Assembly (NCBI GenBank): GCA_033060915.1
Contig: CM065382.1
Span: forward strand, 4,964,001-5,028,000
DNA from: Euryodendron excelsum
Lineage: Eukaryota; Streptophyta; Magnoliopsida; Ericales; Pentaphylacaceae
Length of the DNA stretch: 64,000 bases
Direction of reading: 5' to 3'
Shown here: positions 32,587 through 44,927 of the stretch, piece after piece
How positions within the stretch are numbered: the stretch's first letter is position 1
Layout: the number at the start of each line of letters is the position of its first letter
Notes under the pieces: model-generated
Database searches by the model: none
What the model saw: the letters and a program-made list of their open reading frames with translations, nothing else
What the model was told of the DNA's origin: nothing
Program-made: the position numbers and the translations under genes

Positions 32587-33582
32587 ATCTCCATGCTTTT
32601 CTTTTAGGGAAGTTAAAGAGTTTGGGAAACTTGATGATTAGAACTTGTTTGGCTGAAATTGAAGGCCAATCTTTTATGCCAACCAGCAACATCAAACCTT
32701 TCAATCCATCCATAATCCATCTCTTGAGCAGGAAATTCACATAGTTCCAAAATCACCATGAAAGTCAACTTGAGGAAACCAATTTGTTCCATTTTTTTTT
32801 AACCACATATTCTTTTACAGTTTATGACAAAATCGGGTTATTTTTAAACTTAATTACCAAATTCAAAACCACCTAAATTTTGTAATTAAGTTTAAAACTA
32901 TTTAGGGTTGGCATAAACTCTATTCTTTTAGAATTGGACTTTGAGAGTGGGTAACATTAGGTTATTGCCTCTTTGTTTTATGAAGTATAGCACGTGAAGA
33001 TAGGGGTGTGCATGGGTCAGATTCATGCTAGATCCAATACAAACCCGATCTTGATTGGTTTCAAAAATTTAAACCCAGAACAGAATCTCCATGCTTTTTC
33101 TTTTAGGGAAGTTAAAGAGTTTGGGAAACTTGATGATTAACACTTGTTTGGCTGAAATTGAAGGCCAATCTTTTATGCCAACCAGCAACATCAAACCTTT
33201 CAATCCATACATAATCCATCTCTTGAGCAGGAAATTCACATAGTTCCATAATCACCATGAAAGTCAACTTGAGGAAATCAATTTGTTCCATTTTTTTTAA
33301 CCACATATTCTTTTACAGTTTATGACACAATCGGATTGTTTTTAAACTTAATTATCAAATTTAAAACCACTTAAATTTTGTAATTAAGTTTAAAACTATT
33401 TAGATTTGGCATAAACTCTATCCTTTTAGAATTGGACTTTGAGAGTAGGTAACATTAGGTTATTGCCTCTTTGTTTTCAGAAACATAGCACGTAAAGATA
33501 GGAGTGTATATGGGTTAGATCCGTACTAGATCCAGTACAGACTTAATTTTGATTGGCTCTAAAATTTTGAACCCAGAATCGA
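32587..33582. repeat. 498 bp tandem duplication
   Basis: Two head-to-tail copies, 32587-33084 and 33085-33582, alike over their full length with scattered, mostly C/G-to-T/A differences in the second. The last 80 or so bases of each copy are the left end of the hAT element at 33499, so the duplication happened after that insertion. Confidence 0.85.
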
Positions 33583-34114
33583 ATCAATATTTTCAGAGAA
33601 TCGAACCAAACCAACCCGACTCAGTTTAAGTTGATTCGGTTCGGTTCCATATCTCGAATTGATTCCGGTCAATACCGGGTTGGTTCGGGCTGAGTCTGCT
33701 TTTAATGTTCACAACATGGTTTTTTTAATTAAAAAATAAGATTAATCTTGTGTACTAATTTTTTAAAAAATAATAATAAAACAACATACAAACATAAATT
33801 AATAATAATTAAGTTTAAATAACCATGATTTAAAAACATATATAGAATAGAATATACGTAAACTTTTATTTGATAAATATAAGATCGGGTCTCGGTTCGG
33901 TTCTTCAATTGGGTCAATTCGATTCTGTTTGATTCTCGGGCTTATTCAAGTCCAGAAAGTGTGAATTCGAGAACCGAACTGAAATGATCGAGTTGGTCTT
34001 TTTTAGACCCAGAACCGAATCGAACCGAACCATTGATAGACCCGAATCAAACTGATTCAGAAAGATCGAATTGGTTCGGTTCTCAAATTTTTTCAGTTCT
34101 TTTATACATCCCTA
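33499..34114. mobile_element. non-autonomous hAT element, 616 bp
   Basis: Left end TAGGAGTGTATA, right end TATACATCCCTA; the interior has 'aaccgaacc/ggttcggtt' subterminal repeats on both sides of an AT-rich core. The older copy of the left end at 33001 still reads TAGGGGTGTGCA, as in the 52697 element. Flanks CGTGAAGA (32993-33000) and CATGAAAA (34115-34122) match at 6 of 8 bases, both changes G to A, which fits a decayed 8 bp target duplication. Confidence 0.7.
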
Positions 34115-34424
34115 CATGAAAATACAAATACAGCCAGATACATATATACATTATAGATATGGGCATCCTTTATATTTTTAGGTTTACTAGCTCGTGAAAC
34201 GCAGAAGCCAACTTGCATGAAAATGATACCCACTTGGTCCTTGAGATTCAACTTGCATGAAAATGGCACCCACTTGAGATTTCACCATTGTAGGTCGACA
34301 CAGCCCCCACTCTGGTTGTTCAATCTGAACCGTTAAAGATAAAACCACCAAAAATATATTTCCTAGAAATTATTGGTTCTCTACAAGTTTGATCTAAAAA
34401 ATAACAAACATAGCGACCCAAGCC

Positions 34425-34680
34425 ATCAACAACGACGGAATCAAAAATTTTGTTAAGGGAGGGCCAAAAGTAAATTTTTTTTTTTTAAATTTGATAGGTA
34501 AAGATAGAATTTTTTGAGTTTCGTCGGGAAACAAAGTAGAAAAAATTTGTATTTTAGGAGGCCAATACCCTATTTTTGTTATCATAAATACTCAAAATTT
34601 ATAGGAACTATACAAAATTCATTCAAATAAGAGAGTCATGGCCCCATTGCCTTGAGGTAGTTTTGTCCCTGCCCATCAGT
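34425..34680. mobile_element. possible transposon relic
   Basis: Has the GACGGAATCAAAAATTTTG, AGGGAGGGCCAAAAG and TTTTGTCCCTGCCC wording seen in a widespread plant repeat, in the same spirit as 310-560. Ends not defined. Confidence 0.3.
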
Positions 34681-36862
34681 TGTTTGGCAAATTTTGGAGT
34701 TCAAATGACAGAAGTTTTGTTTTGTGCTAAAATGCTGCTGGAGGTTTGTTTTTGAGAGGAGAGGCTCCAGAACTGTAGTGTTTTTCCTGTTTTATATCAT
34801 TTGGCTTCATTAGTGAAAGCTTTAAATAATACAAATCAGAGTAGCAAAATGTTGGAAAATATATACAGTTTCACAAAAAGATAAATGCTTGTTCTTCAAA
34901 CTTTGAATGCAGCTCTAAATGGTATGACAAATTATAAATTCTCCTTGAATAGGGTTTTCAATTTCCAACTTCATGCGTTAAAATATAAATTCACATTTAT
35001 TCTTTGCTCTTACTGTAATTAGAATCTTCCGTTTCTTACATCTAGCCCAAACTTCTTGTGAGCTTGTTATACGAAATTTATCTTAAATCACTTTAACTTT
35101 TTACTTAAAACGATTGAGATTTAAGTTCTTAGTACTTATAAAATAATTTTTTTACAGTTAATTTTCATATTTGTCTTTGAAAAGAGACACGTGTTGTCAC
35201 ATGTGAATTTTTTTATCAATTTTCCAAACATAAGGTTGATATTGTAGTAAATTAAAAGTGTAAAAACTTAATTGTTATAATGAAAAATAAAAGTTCTGAA
35301 ATAACATTTAATGTAAAGTATAATATGTAAAGTGTAATTAATTGTAAAAATTAACAAAATAAAGAAAAGAGATATTTTTAGAAAATTTAGGTTAATTTAA
35401 ATTAATATTTAGATCAATTATATCAACAAATCAATTATTTTTATTAAGTTAATTTAAAATTTAACTTTCCTGTAACGGTTCTTCCTTCTTTTTTTTTGGA
35501 GGAAGAGCGAAAAGCAAAAATATGCAAAGGAAATTGAGAAGAGAAAAAAGAAAAGAAGAGGAAATGTTTGTCAATATCTATCTAGTAAGGACCGTTAAAC
35601 GCCGGCACAAATCGGGAGGAAACGAATTCCTATTTTCATGTGGCAGAAACTTGGCCTCAAATGTTTTGTAAAATTTCAAAATGGGACCCAAACAGAATTT
35701 TCCTTTCCCCAAAGCCCTTACTATCCAATACAAAAATTAACACATACTATATTATAATCACTTGTCCCATAATTCCCAAGCTTCTGTCTGACGATTCAAT
35801 TCAAATTCCATCCTCTGTTTTCAGTTCTCACCCCAACACACACTACCTCAAAAATCGGAGTATCCCATTTCGGCACAGGCGCAGTTGATATTTTGAGAAT
35901 CCTAAAGCTACCGACATACGACTAAACAAGAAAAGAAAAAGGGGAATTCAGTGGAAAGAAAGGAAAAGGAAAGAAGAGGAAAGAAAAGGAAAGGTTCTTG
36001 GAGCTTTGTTGGATTCTTGGTTGATCGAAGGAATTCCGAATGAAGCTTTGATTGGTGAAAGATATGGGTATTGGTGTTGATGTGTTGTGGATTCTTTGCG
36101 TCTGCTTTCCTCGTTGTCGGAACTATAAAAGGTAGGTGACTTCTTTTTGTTTGGTAATTGAATTGACTGGTGTGATGGGTATTCTCTTCTTATCGGTTTC
36201 CAGAGCTTGCCATTGTGATTTGTTTCCTTTGATATGTGGCTGTTTCGGAAATTATTGACCTTTTATTGTCCTTATTGTTGGGACTTGGGAATGTAGTTTT
36301 GGTTTTGGATGTTTGGTGCGATGATTGGTAAATGATATTTTAGATTCTTTAGGGTTGAAATCTGGTGATTTATGTTCATTTCTGAAGTGTGTTTTGGGAA
36401 TACTGATTAGATTTTCATTTTCTGAGTGTAAATTTGAAAGTCTGACTACCTAATTCAGTGTTTTGGGCTTAAAAACTTTTTTTACATTTGTTATATTTCG
36501 TTACTTTGTTTATTCGAATTCTAATGCTCTCCGGAGTTGGTTTTGAAATATTTTTCTTCAATGGGATATCACCATGATTCTAAAGAATTTGGATGGGTTT
36601 AGTTGATAGTTATATTTTGTCTAACAGTTTCATATGCAGATGTTGTGATATGTTCAACTGGGGTTTTTTTTAACTAGTTCGTTGTCTAATGATATTAGTA
36701 ACTGAACTTGAACTGATGTCCTATGATATCAGTAAGTGAACTTGAAATTTTTCATGGAGGGTTTGTCATAATTTCATAAAGATTCTGATATTGTTGTTGT
36801 TGTTATTATTGTTGCCGTTTCCCATTTTGGTGGTTGAAGAATTACGAGTGAGGTGAGACAAT
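34681..36862. other. spacer, then NPGR2 promoter and 5' leader
   Basis: A leader exon probably covers about 35900-36131, with purine-rich AAAGGAAAGAAG repeats, and ends in a good AAAAG|GTAGGTGAC donor at 36132. The acceptor of this leader intron should lie shortly before 36863. No TATA box is clear. Confidence 0.45.
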
Positions 36863-38446
36863 ATGAAGAATAAGGATTGGATCACAGGGCGGAAGGGGTC
36901 TCAGGTAAGCAGGTTTGGAAAGATCATGAAGTGCATCCGCTCAGGAGAGCAATTAAGAGTAGATGAACTGGCTCCTTCATCTGAATCCCTTGCAACCAAG
37001 TATTATGCGGTGAGTGGGTATTCAACTCACACTCTTGAGATTGAACAGAAGCCAGATTCCGGAAATATTGAAGAAGCTGAATACTCTCTGCGGGAGAGTG
37101 GTTATTTGAATTATGAGGTTGGTTTCTATAAGCTTTTCACTCTGAAGCTTTGCTAATCTCAAGTATTGATCTTCTTTTATTTTTGAAGCAGACTATTTAC
37201 ATTTTCAATTGGTGTTACCTTTACCTCTCATCTATGCATTCATTTGTTATGGGTATCTTTCTTGTTTTCACACGAATCCAATTAACATTCTCAATTTAAC
37301 CATGCTCATTTTTTCCTATTGTTTCTCTTAATTCAATGCCTGAAATTACGGGCTTGTTGTCACTTTTATAAGAATATGGATTAATCATTCTACAGGAAGC
37401 AAGAGCATTGTTGGGAAGATATGAATATCAAAAGGGAAACATTGAAGCTTCCTTACATGTATTTGAAGGCATAGATATTGCTGCAGCAATTCCAAAGATG
37501 AAACTCGCCCTTGCCAGAAGAGGAGAACTTCATAAGAGACTTTCACAAAGTGATGCTACCTCACCATTGTCTATACATGCTGTTAGTTTACTCTTGGAAG
37601 CAGTCTTTCTCAAAGCAAAGTCTTTGCAGGCTCTCAGGAGGTATAAAGGTACTCTCGTCATTCCAATGGATAGATTGCTGTTGTTTTTCTATAACCTTGG
37701 TAGTTGTATGTTATGATTAAATATGTTGTTCAAGTTATAAAACTAAGGAAATATCAATCAAATTAAGATTACCCAAACACAAGATGTAGTCAAATTAGTC
37801 CTTCTAGAACCATCAAGGGTTGATTTTCTGGATCACCAAAGATTTTACTATTTACAAAGCAAAATATATAAATCATAAAAACAAGACAACTTGATCTCTC
37901 AATATTTGATTGTACTCTTTGCTCTGTCTCTCTTCGCGTTTTTCTTTCTCTTTTCCGTACCTTGCTTTGCTCTTCCTCTCCACTATATATAGAAATCAAA
38001 TCATCACATGAAAAACTTGCATTGAATTGATCGCCGATTTTGGCACAGTAAAGTTGGTGCGACGGTGGGTGTATTTATTGAAGGTCATCCATAAAGGATA
38101 GGTGAGTGTTTACAACAGTTTTCACTTCCTTTCACATCTATTTATTTTTGTGCTTTGACTATTTTCCAGTTCTGAATTCCTTGCCCAGTTAGGGTTTGAA
38201 TATCATTTCAGGAAGCTCCTCTGAAGTTCCCTTTATTGTTTCCTATAACTATTATTGTTTGTTTGAATCTTCCTCATGCTAGTTCATCATAGAAGGCAAG
38301 CAAAACTTTTCATCTCAGAATGTATTGGTCAAAAATAAATCTTCTGTTTCCTTTTTTTGTTCATTATTTTTCTCATGAAAAATAAATATGTCAGAATCAT
38401 GTTTCTAAAAACTTGAGGGAGGTCAACAGATATACAAGAAAGATTT

Positions 38447-38485
<39 letters not shown>

Positions 38486-41400
38486 GACGCTAGCATTATC
38501 CTTCTTCATATCAGTGGGTTTTCAATGTAGTTAAAAACATTGGTGACCTGTTGTTTACTGTTTCTGGCTGTGTTAATGAGATGTAAAAATAGTTATATAC
38601 TCATCCAGTATCTGAAAATATTATTCATATTATAAAAAGTTTTTTCCTTTGACCAAAGAATTGCTATCTCAATTACAACAGATAATAACTTGCCAAGGCC
38701 TCACCATCAGAGCTGTTTATGACATTTATAAGCTTTTGCTAATAAATTGTACGCCTCTCCTGGTGAAGTTTTTTTTATTTTAAGTTGCCCTAGTGCTTAG
38801 CCAGTTAATTTTGTCTACATTTAATTGATGATCCTGGATTGTCAGTTATGCCCTGATGGTTTTGGTTGTGGATTTTTTCTCTCCATGAAATTGTGTGTTT
38901 GTGTGACACGCATGCACTACCCAGAGGTGATAAGGGGAGGAAAAAGGATTTACAAACAATAAGCGGCAATGAAACTGTCATTGTTTTGGCTAATATATGT
39001 TTACAATCCTTTTTGCAGAAGCTGCTCAATCATGCAAAATTATTCTGGACATTGTTGAATCTTCATTACCAGAAGGCTTGCCTGAAAACTTTGGTGCTGA
39101 CTGTAAATTGCAGGAGACTCTAAATATGTCAGTTGAGTTGCTTCCTGAATTATGGAAACTTGCTGATTCTCCTTGTGAAGCAATCTTGTCATACCGGCAG
39201 GCCCTTCTCCATCACTGGAACCTTGAAGCAGAAACTACAGCAAAGATTCAGAAAGAGTTTGCCATTTTTCTTTTGTACAGTGGAGGTGAAGCATGCCCCC
39301 CAAACCTTCGTTCTCAAATGGACAGTTCATTTGTACCTAGAAACAATATAGAAGAGGCTATTCTCCTGTTGATGATTCTATTAAGAAAAGTTTCTCTCGA
39401 AAGGGTTGATTGGGACCCATCAATTGTGGATCACCTTTCATATGCTTTATCTGTGTCAGGGGTACTAAGGGCACTAGCTGATCAAGTGGAAGAATTTCTT
39501 CCAGGGATCATGGACCGACAAGAAACTTTTCTCACACTAGCTCTCTGTTATTATGGAGACGGTGAGGACTTGACTGCTTTGAATTTGCTGACAAAATTGC
39601 TTAGTAGTAGAGAGGATCCAAACTGTGTTCCAGCTTTATTAATGGCTTCAAAGATTTGTGGGGAAAACCCCAAGTATGCGGAACAAGGGATAAGTTTTGC
39701 TCACAGAGCCATTGAAAGCTCATCAGGCAGATGTGATCAGATGGTAGGTGTTGCCAACTGTTTATTGGGAATCTCACTTTCGGCTCATTCTAAATCAGTT
39801 CTGGCTGATGCTGAGAAGGTCAATAGAGAATCTGAGGCACTTCAATCCCTGGAAAATGCAGGGAGAATGACAAGAATGAGAGACCCCAATATTGCTTACC
39901 ATCTCAGCCTGGAACATGCTGAGCAGAGAAAGTTGAATGCTGCACTTTATTATGCTAATTGCTTACTGAAATTGGAAGGTGGGTCTAATATTAAAGGGTG
40001 GATATTATTGGCTCGGATATTATCTGCGCAGAAACGGTTTGTGGATGCTGAAACTATTATAAATGCTGCTCTAGATCAAACTGGGAAATGGGATCAAGGA
40101 GAATTGTTGCGAACTAAAGCCAAACTCCAAATTGCTCAGGGCCATTTAAAGAATGGCATCAAAACATACACTCAGCTTCTTGCTGTTCTTCAAGTTCAGA
40201 ATAAAAGCTTTGGATCTGCGAAGAAGTATTTGAAGGTATGTCAATCAAGAGGTTTTCCCTTCGTTAGCTGAATTATAACTTTCTTTTTAATAGCTGAATT
40301 ATCTGCTTACACATCAGCAGAAGCATCAATCAGATCAATTTGAAAATGGAATTAAAGAACATCTAACTCAGGAATCTGTGCCTTCTACATTATTTTTGGC
40401 AATTCAATGAGATTGTTACTTTACAAAGGAATTGAACACTGCTGCTTGAATTTCGGCTTTACTTGGTCTGTTGGCAGAGTAGTAGAAATTGGATATGTTG
40501 TATACAGTCATGTGGGTTTTGCTATAATTAGTTAGCTAATGCATGGTTTGAGATGAACAGCATTGGCTGATATTCTGGAAAATTGCTTCCTATGAGAGAG
40601 TAAGGGTTGGGGAAGGGAATTTAGGGAAGGAAACTAAAGCTAAGAAAAGTCAAATTGATATTAGTGAGCTATGCTATTGAAGATCTTAAGTCATCAGAAG
40701 AATAAAGCTTTTACATCATACTGCAGCATAATCACTCTTTGGAGTTTGATCTCTCAATATCATCAGGTGTACCTTTTCTAGCTTCAAAAGGAGCTTAGAA
40801 AATATTTTTTCCACTTAAGCTGAAGTTTTTTCCGTGAAAATCGATTGAGAAACATGTGTATCCATGCTTTCAAATTAGGTTCTGTTGCATTATCACTGCA
40901 GGCCTTTGCCTAGTGTTGTAGGGGTGGTTGGGATACAGAATGCAGAACTTTCTTTGCCTTATTTAGGTCAAGTGGCAGCCCTTTTTCTTACTCTTTTTCC
41001 ACTTCACTAGACAATGGCCCCAGCTATGTGGCATCACCACTAACTCTGATGTTTGTAAATTATATCATTGAAGCAATTGCATCACATAAGATCAGCTGGA
41101 CTAATATAAATTTTTTGGATAAGTGAATCAAAAGTATATATATTAAAGATGGCGGCAACTATTTTCTCCTAGAACCTAATCAGATTCTAAATATCATTCT
41201 CCTTTTGCTTCTAACATGTGGTAGACAATTTTGCACTAAAACCGTGTTTTGATAATAAAAGTAGTTGCACCTGTTTACACTTGCTCGATTTTGACAGGGC
41301 AATGAAAACCATGATAGAACTTTGGAATTGGAAACATGGCATGATCTGGCTTATGTCTACATAAGCTTGTTACAGTGGCGTGATGCTGAGATTTGTCTTT

Positions 41401-42859
41401 CAAAATCCGAGGCCATCAGTCATTATTCTGCTTCTAGATGGCATGTCACTGGTACACTCAAATGTTCCTTATCTTATGCATAATATCTTTCTTACGTTTG
41501 AAACTTTCACAAAGATTTGGCTGTGATTATTTTGTAAGAGCAAGTTGCTACTGACAACCCCCCCAACCCTGACCCTGAGAAAAAAAAAGAGTGGAGGAAA
41601 AAAATTATCAGTAGTTGAATCACCAAAGAATAAATTGCACAATTACACATGAAGTATTACCTATTCAGATTTGCCTTAATCCAAATCAGACTTGAGTACC
41701 GGCTGTGAACATCAGAAATTTCGCATTACGTGCAGAACTAAAAAGCACAATTTGTTCATTGATACAACTGCTGGGACTTTGAAGATTTATCCACATGGAA
41801 ATCGAGCCATAGTCCATAGATTCACTTTTTCTGTGGTCGAGCAGAATTGTTAAATGCTACTACTTGCATGAAAGTGAGTAGCATGAGAAATACGGTAGAC
41901 TCCCTACCTATTAATTGATGTTTGCCATGATTCATGACAGACCCCTTTTCCACCATCAACTAGCCACCCAGGAAATCTGGCTTCAAGTAGCCGGAGGGTA
42001 TATCAGGCTAAGAGCCATGTGAAGAATAATCTTAAAACTTGGTGGATCATAACTGGATTCAGAAAACTGACCCCAAGTCATTGGGATCAAGGAGTACTAG
42101 TTCTGGTTATTGTTGCTAAAATAAATTAGCTTGTATTGTTACTTCTTCTCATTATCAAGGATCAAAATTTCGTTTCAGTGTGTTGTTTTGATTAGCATGG
42201 AAACGGAAATGTTTCAAGAAGTTTTAGAAACATTTCTCACGAGAATTTTATTATTCCACTAATATTTCATTTTGGTCTTTTTAGAAAACGGAAACTTTGA
42301 AGTTTTAGAAACATTTCTCACGAGAATTTTATTATTTTACTAATATTTCGTTTTGGTCATTTTAGAAAACGAAAACTTTCTGCCGTTTTGATGGAAATAA
42401 ATAAAAATCTTGTTCCTTGCTCATTATTCAATTTTTCCCTCTCCTCTTCTGTGGATGGGGGTTCCACTGCTGTTGAATCTTTTGTGCCAACTAGTGACTT
42501 TGACTCCGAAACAATGGGATTGAAAACTTGGAGATTTTGCAGGTTTGCTTCACCAAGCAAAGGGCCACCACAAAGAAGCTCTTAAAGCTTTTTGGCAAGC
42601 TTTAGATGTCGAACGCCTCCATGTTTCCAGTCTGGTCTCCATGGCTGTGGTTCTCAGACAGCTTGGTGGCCTGTTTCCGGCTGTGGTGAGAAGCTTTCTG
42701 ACAGAAGCATTACGGCTTGACAGAATGAATGCTTCTGCTTGGTATAGTCTCGGCCTGATTTACAAAGATGAGGGCGCTGCATCAGCACTGGAAGCCGCTG
42801 AATGTTTCGATGCCGCTAACAATCTTGAAGAGACTTCATCGGTTGAACCCTTCCGGTGA
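36863..42859 (+). CDS. NPGR2: NPGR2: TPR calmodulin-binding protein (No Pollen Germination Related)
   Basis: NPG family proteins bind calmodulin through TPR repeats; in Arabidopsis they act with PI4-kinase alpha partners at the plasma membrane and affect pollen wall and germination. Five coding exons keep phase: 36863-37117, 37396-37648, 39019-40235, 41298-41451 and 42543-42859, giving 731 residues. Diagnostic blocks are MKCIRSGEQLRVDE, GNIEEAEYSLRESGYLNYEEARALLGR and EYQKGNIEASLHVFEGID in exons 1-2. TPR-like helices run through the large exon 3 (NIKGWILLARILSAQKRFVDAE) and exon 5 (LLHQAKGHHKEALKAFWQAL; NASAWYSLGLIYKDEG). The N-terminal MKCIRSGEQ block and length fit NPGR2 better than NPG1 or NPGR1. 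No defects. Exon 1 contains an internal CAG|GTAAGC. Introns 1-4 are 278, 1370, 1062 and 1091 bases. Confidence 0.92.
38451..38480. repeat. (CT)n microsatellite in NPGR2 intron 2
   Basis: Fifteen CT units, seen directly. Confidence 0.85.
42220..42370. repeat. 81 bp imperfect tandem duplication in NPGR2 intron 4
   Basis: AGTTTTAGAAACATTTCTCA begins at 42220 and at 42301; the copies differ at a few positions. Confidence 0.8.
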
Positions 42860-43285
42860 CCGGCTTTATCAATATATTCTTGGTCTCTTAACAGCCATCG
42901 AGCTTCTACTTGGACTACCCTCCTCCTTCATATGTATTTTCGGTCTCATTTTTTAGTTTGATGGATTAGCAATGAAATATAAAAGTTTCTAGTTTGTCCT
43001 CCGAAATTGTTTTCCCAGCAGTGGTATAGACTAGATATTTTCTGTTTGGTAGAAGGGAAAACGAGGTGCAGGAATTGGGTTCTGAAATCACCACCTTGCA
43101 TGACCACATGAAAATATTTGGCAATCACTTCGTCCTCTGTTGGTTAGTGAAAGGGCTTGACAGTAGCATGTAACCAGTGCTCAAGAGCTCTCTCTCGGTT
43201 TGAATTTTCTTTCTATCCTATTCTCTTTATTATTTACCAAACATGAGGTAGGGGTGGAACGATTTATTATTTACAACTTTAACGT

Positions 43286-43584
43286 TGTGTTTGGATGTAG
43301 GATTTAGTGAAAAAAAATAATATAAAATTACATCTTGTATTTGATTATTAGATAAAATGGTGAAAAAAAGAATATAAAAAGAAAAAAAATAAAAATTTAA
43401 AATATATAATTTTTATTTTTATTTTCTCTCTTTTTTTAAATATTTTTTTAATAAATTCGGGTTCAATCTTAGCAATAAGTGTTGAATTTGAACTTAACCT
43501 TATAGACTTTAAAAAAAGTAATTTATAGACTATAAAAAAGTAATTTATAAACATTATAATTTTTAACCGGCCAGTCCAAACACG
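43286..43584. mobile_element. MITE-like inverted-repeat sequence
   Basis: GTGTTTGGATG at the left pairs with the reverse complement of the right end (GTGTTTGGACTGG); AT-rich interior. Short terminal match only, no clear target duplication. Confidence 0.3.
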
Positions 43585-44020
43585 CTCTACTCGGTAAATG
43601 AACAGAAAAATTTTTACTTGGTAAATGAACAGAAAATCTGCATGTGACAAATTTAATCTAAAACTCAGTTGACGAGGACTTTTACTTCTCCACTAGCATT
43701 AGGACACGTGGGAGCAAAAGCTTTTGCGTCGCAATCTGGGATCAATAGTGTCAGAAATTTGAAATTCGGTGGGGCCATGCTTTTGTAACGAAGTTACATA
43801 AATGCCCTTGTTGTTTAATAAAATGTCATTTTGGTCGGAGCCTTTTGGTCATGGCAGGATGTGTCATTGGTTCTCGCACTTCTATTCTTCGGTATCGCTG
43901 GTACTGGATCGAAAATCTATGAAAATCCAAATGTCACGCCGAGAGTCACGATTGTTTAGATATTTGTGGCTTTATTTGATGTGAAGTCCCCCATGTTATG
44001 AAATATTTCAATACCTCCCA

Positions 44021-44221
44021 TGTCTCTCTCATCTTCTAAAGTTTTTTATCAGAAATTGTCGATTTTACTCTTAATCATCCTTAATTTCGTAAAAATGATT
44101 CAATCTCAAGTTTTGGTCTCCAATGTCTCTCTCATCTTTTGAAGTTTTTTTTATCAAAAATTGTCGATTTTACTCTTAAACATCCTTAATTTCGTAAAAA
44201 TGATTCAATCTCAAGTTTTGG
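44021..44221. repeat. 103 bp tandem duplication
   Basis: TGTCTCTCTCATCTT begins at 44021 and again at 44124; the copies share the long TTTCGTAAAAATGATTCAAT part and differ at a handful of bases. Confidence 0.85.
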
Positions 44222-44893
44222 TATGATTACACAAATATTTTTAAAACTTTTAACAAAAATAAATTATGAGAATTAATGACATCTTTTGAACTTTCAACTT
44301 TTATTGACCAAGTGACAATTTCTATGTTATTTGATTTGCAAATTGTGCCTTCTAAATTTCTTTAAAATAGTTATTTTTGTTTATAAATATTCTTAAAGAA
44401 TGAATCAATTTTTGTATGAAACACTTTAGCATCACAAACAACGGGAAGTAATTGCACAATGTTAAGTATGCTGGAAGAAAAAATTCAAAGGGGGCAATGA
44501 ACTAAAATTTTATAAATTAGAGAATAAAATTGAAATAAGGTAATAGACATGAACTCAAATGCAAAACAAGGATTTAAAAATTCAAAAACTAATGTTGGGT
44601 GTCCAGTGCGAACAGTATCTATTTATCTACACTTCGAAAGTCACTACACGCCGACACATCTGACACTACTGATAGATAAAAGCACAGACAAAGAAAGACA
44701 AGCAAACAAACACGGATAGAGCGTGAAATATTACAGAGAGAGAGAGGGAGAGGGAGAGTGTTATTGACCGTCTACAACTCAACCGTAAACAAATACGTGT
44801 GTTCTTTGTTTCCCTTTAAATTCAATAAACTTTTTTGGTCTGGGTTTTGTTGAATTGTTTGTAGGGTTTTGGACACTCCATTTTGTGGTGTTT

Positions 44894-44921
<28 letters not shown>
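44894..44921 (+). repeat. (GA)n tract directly before the RhoGDI start codon
   Basis: Fourteen GA units end at the base before the ATG at 44922, the same layout as FAO at 12153-12180. Confidence 0.85.

Positions 44922-44927
<6 letters not shown>

Larger units (their letters stand above)
42860..44893. other. intergenic spacer with NPGR2 3' UTR and RhoGDI promoter
   Basis: No supported gene. Holds a MITE-like element, a 103 bp tandem duplication and, at 44734-44760, a GA-rich tract upstream of RhoGDI. Confidence 0.45.

Noticed and set aside
44883..44921. Upstream in-frame Met of RhoGDI
   Set aside because: It would translate the GA repeat into an Arg-Glu run not found in RhoGDI proteins.
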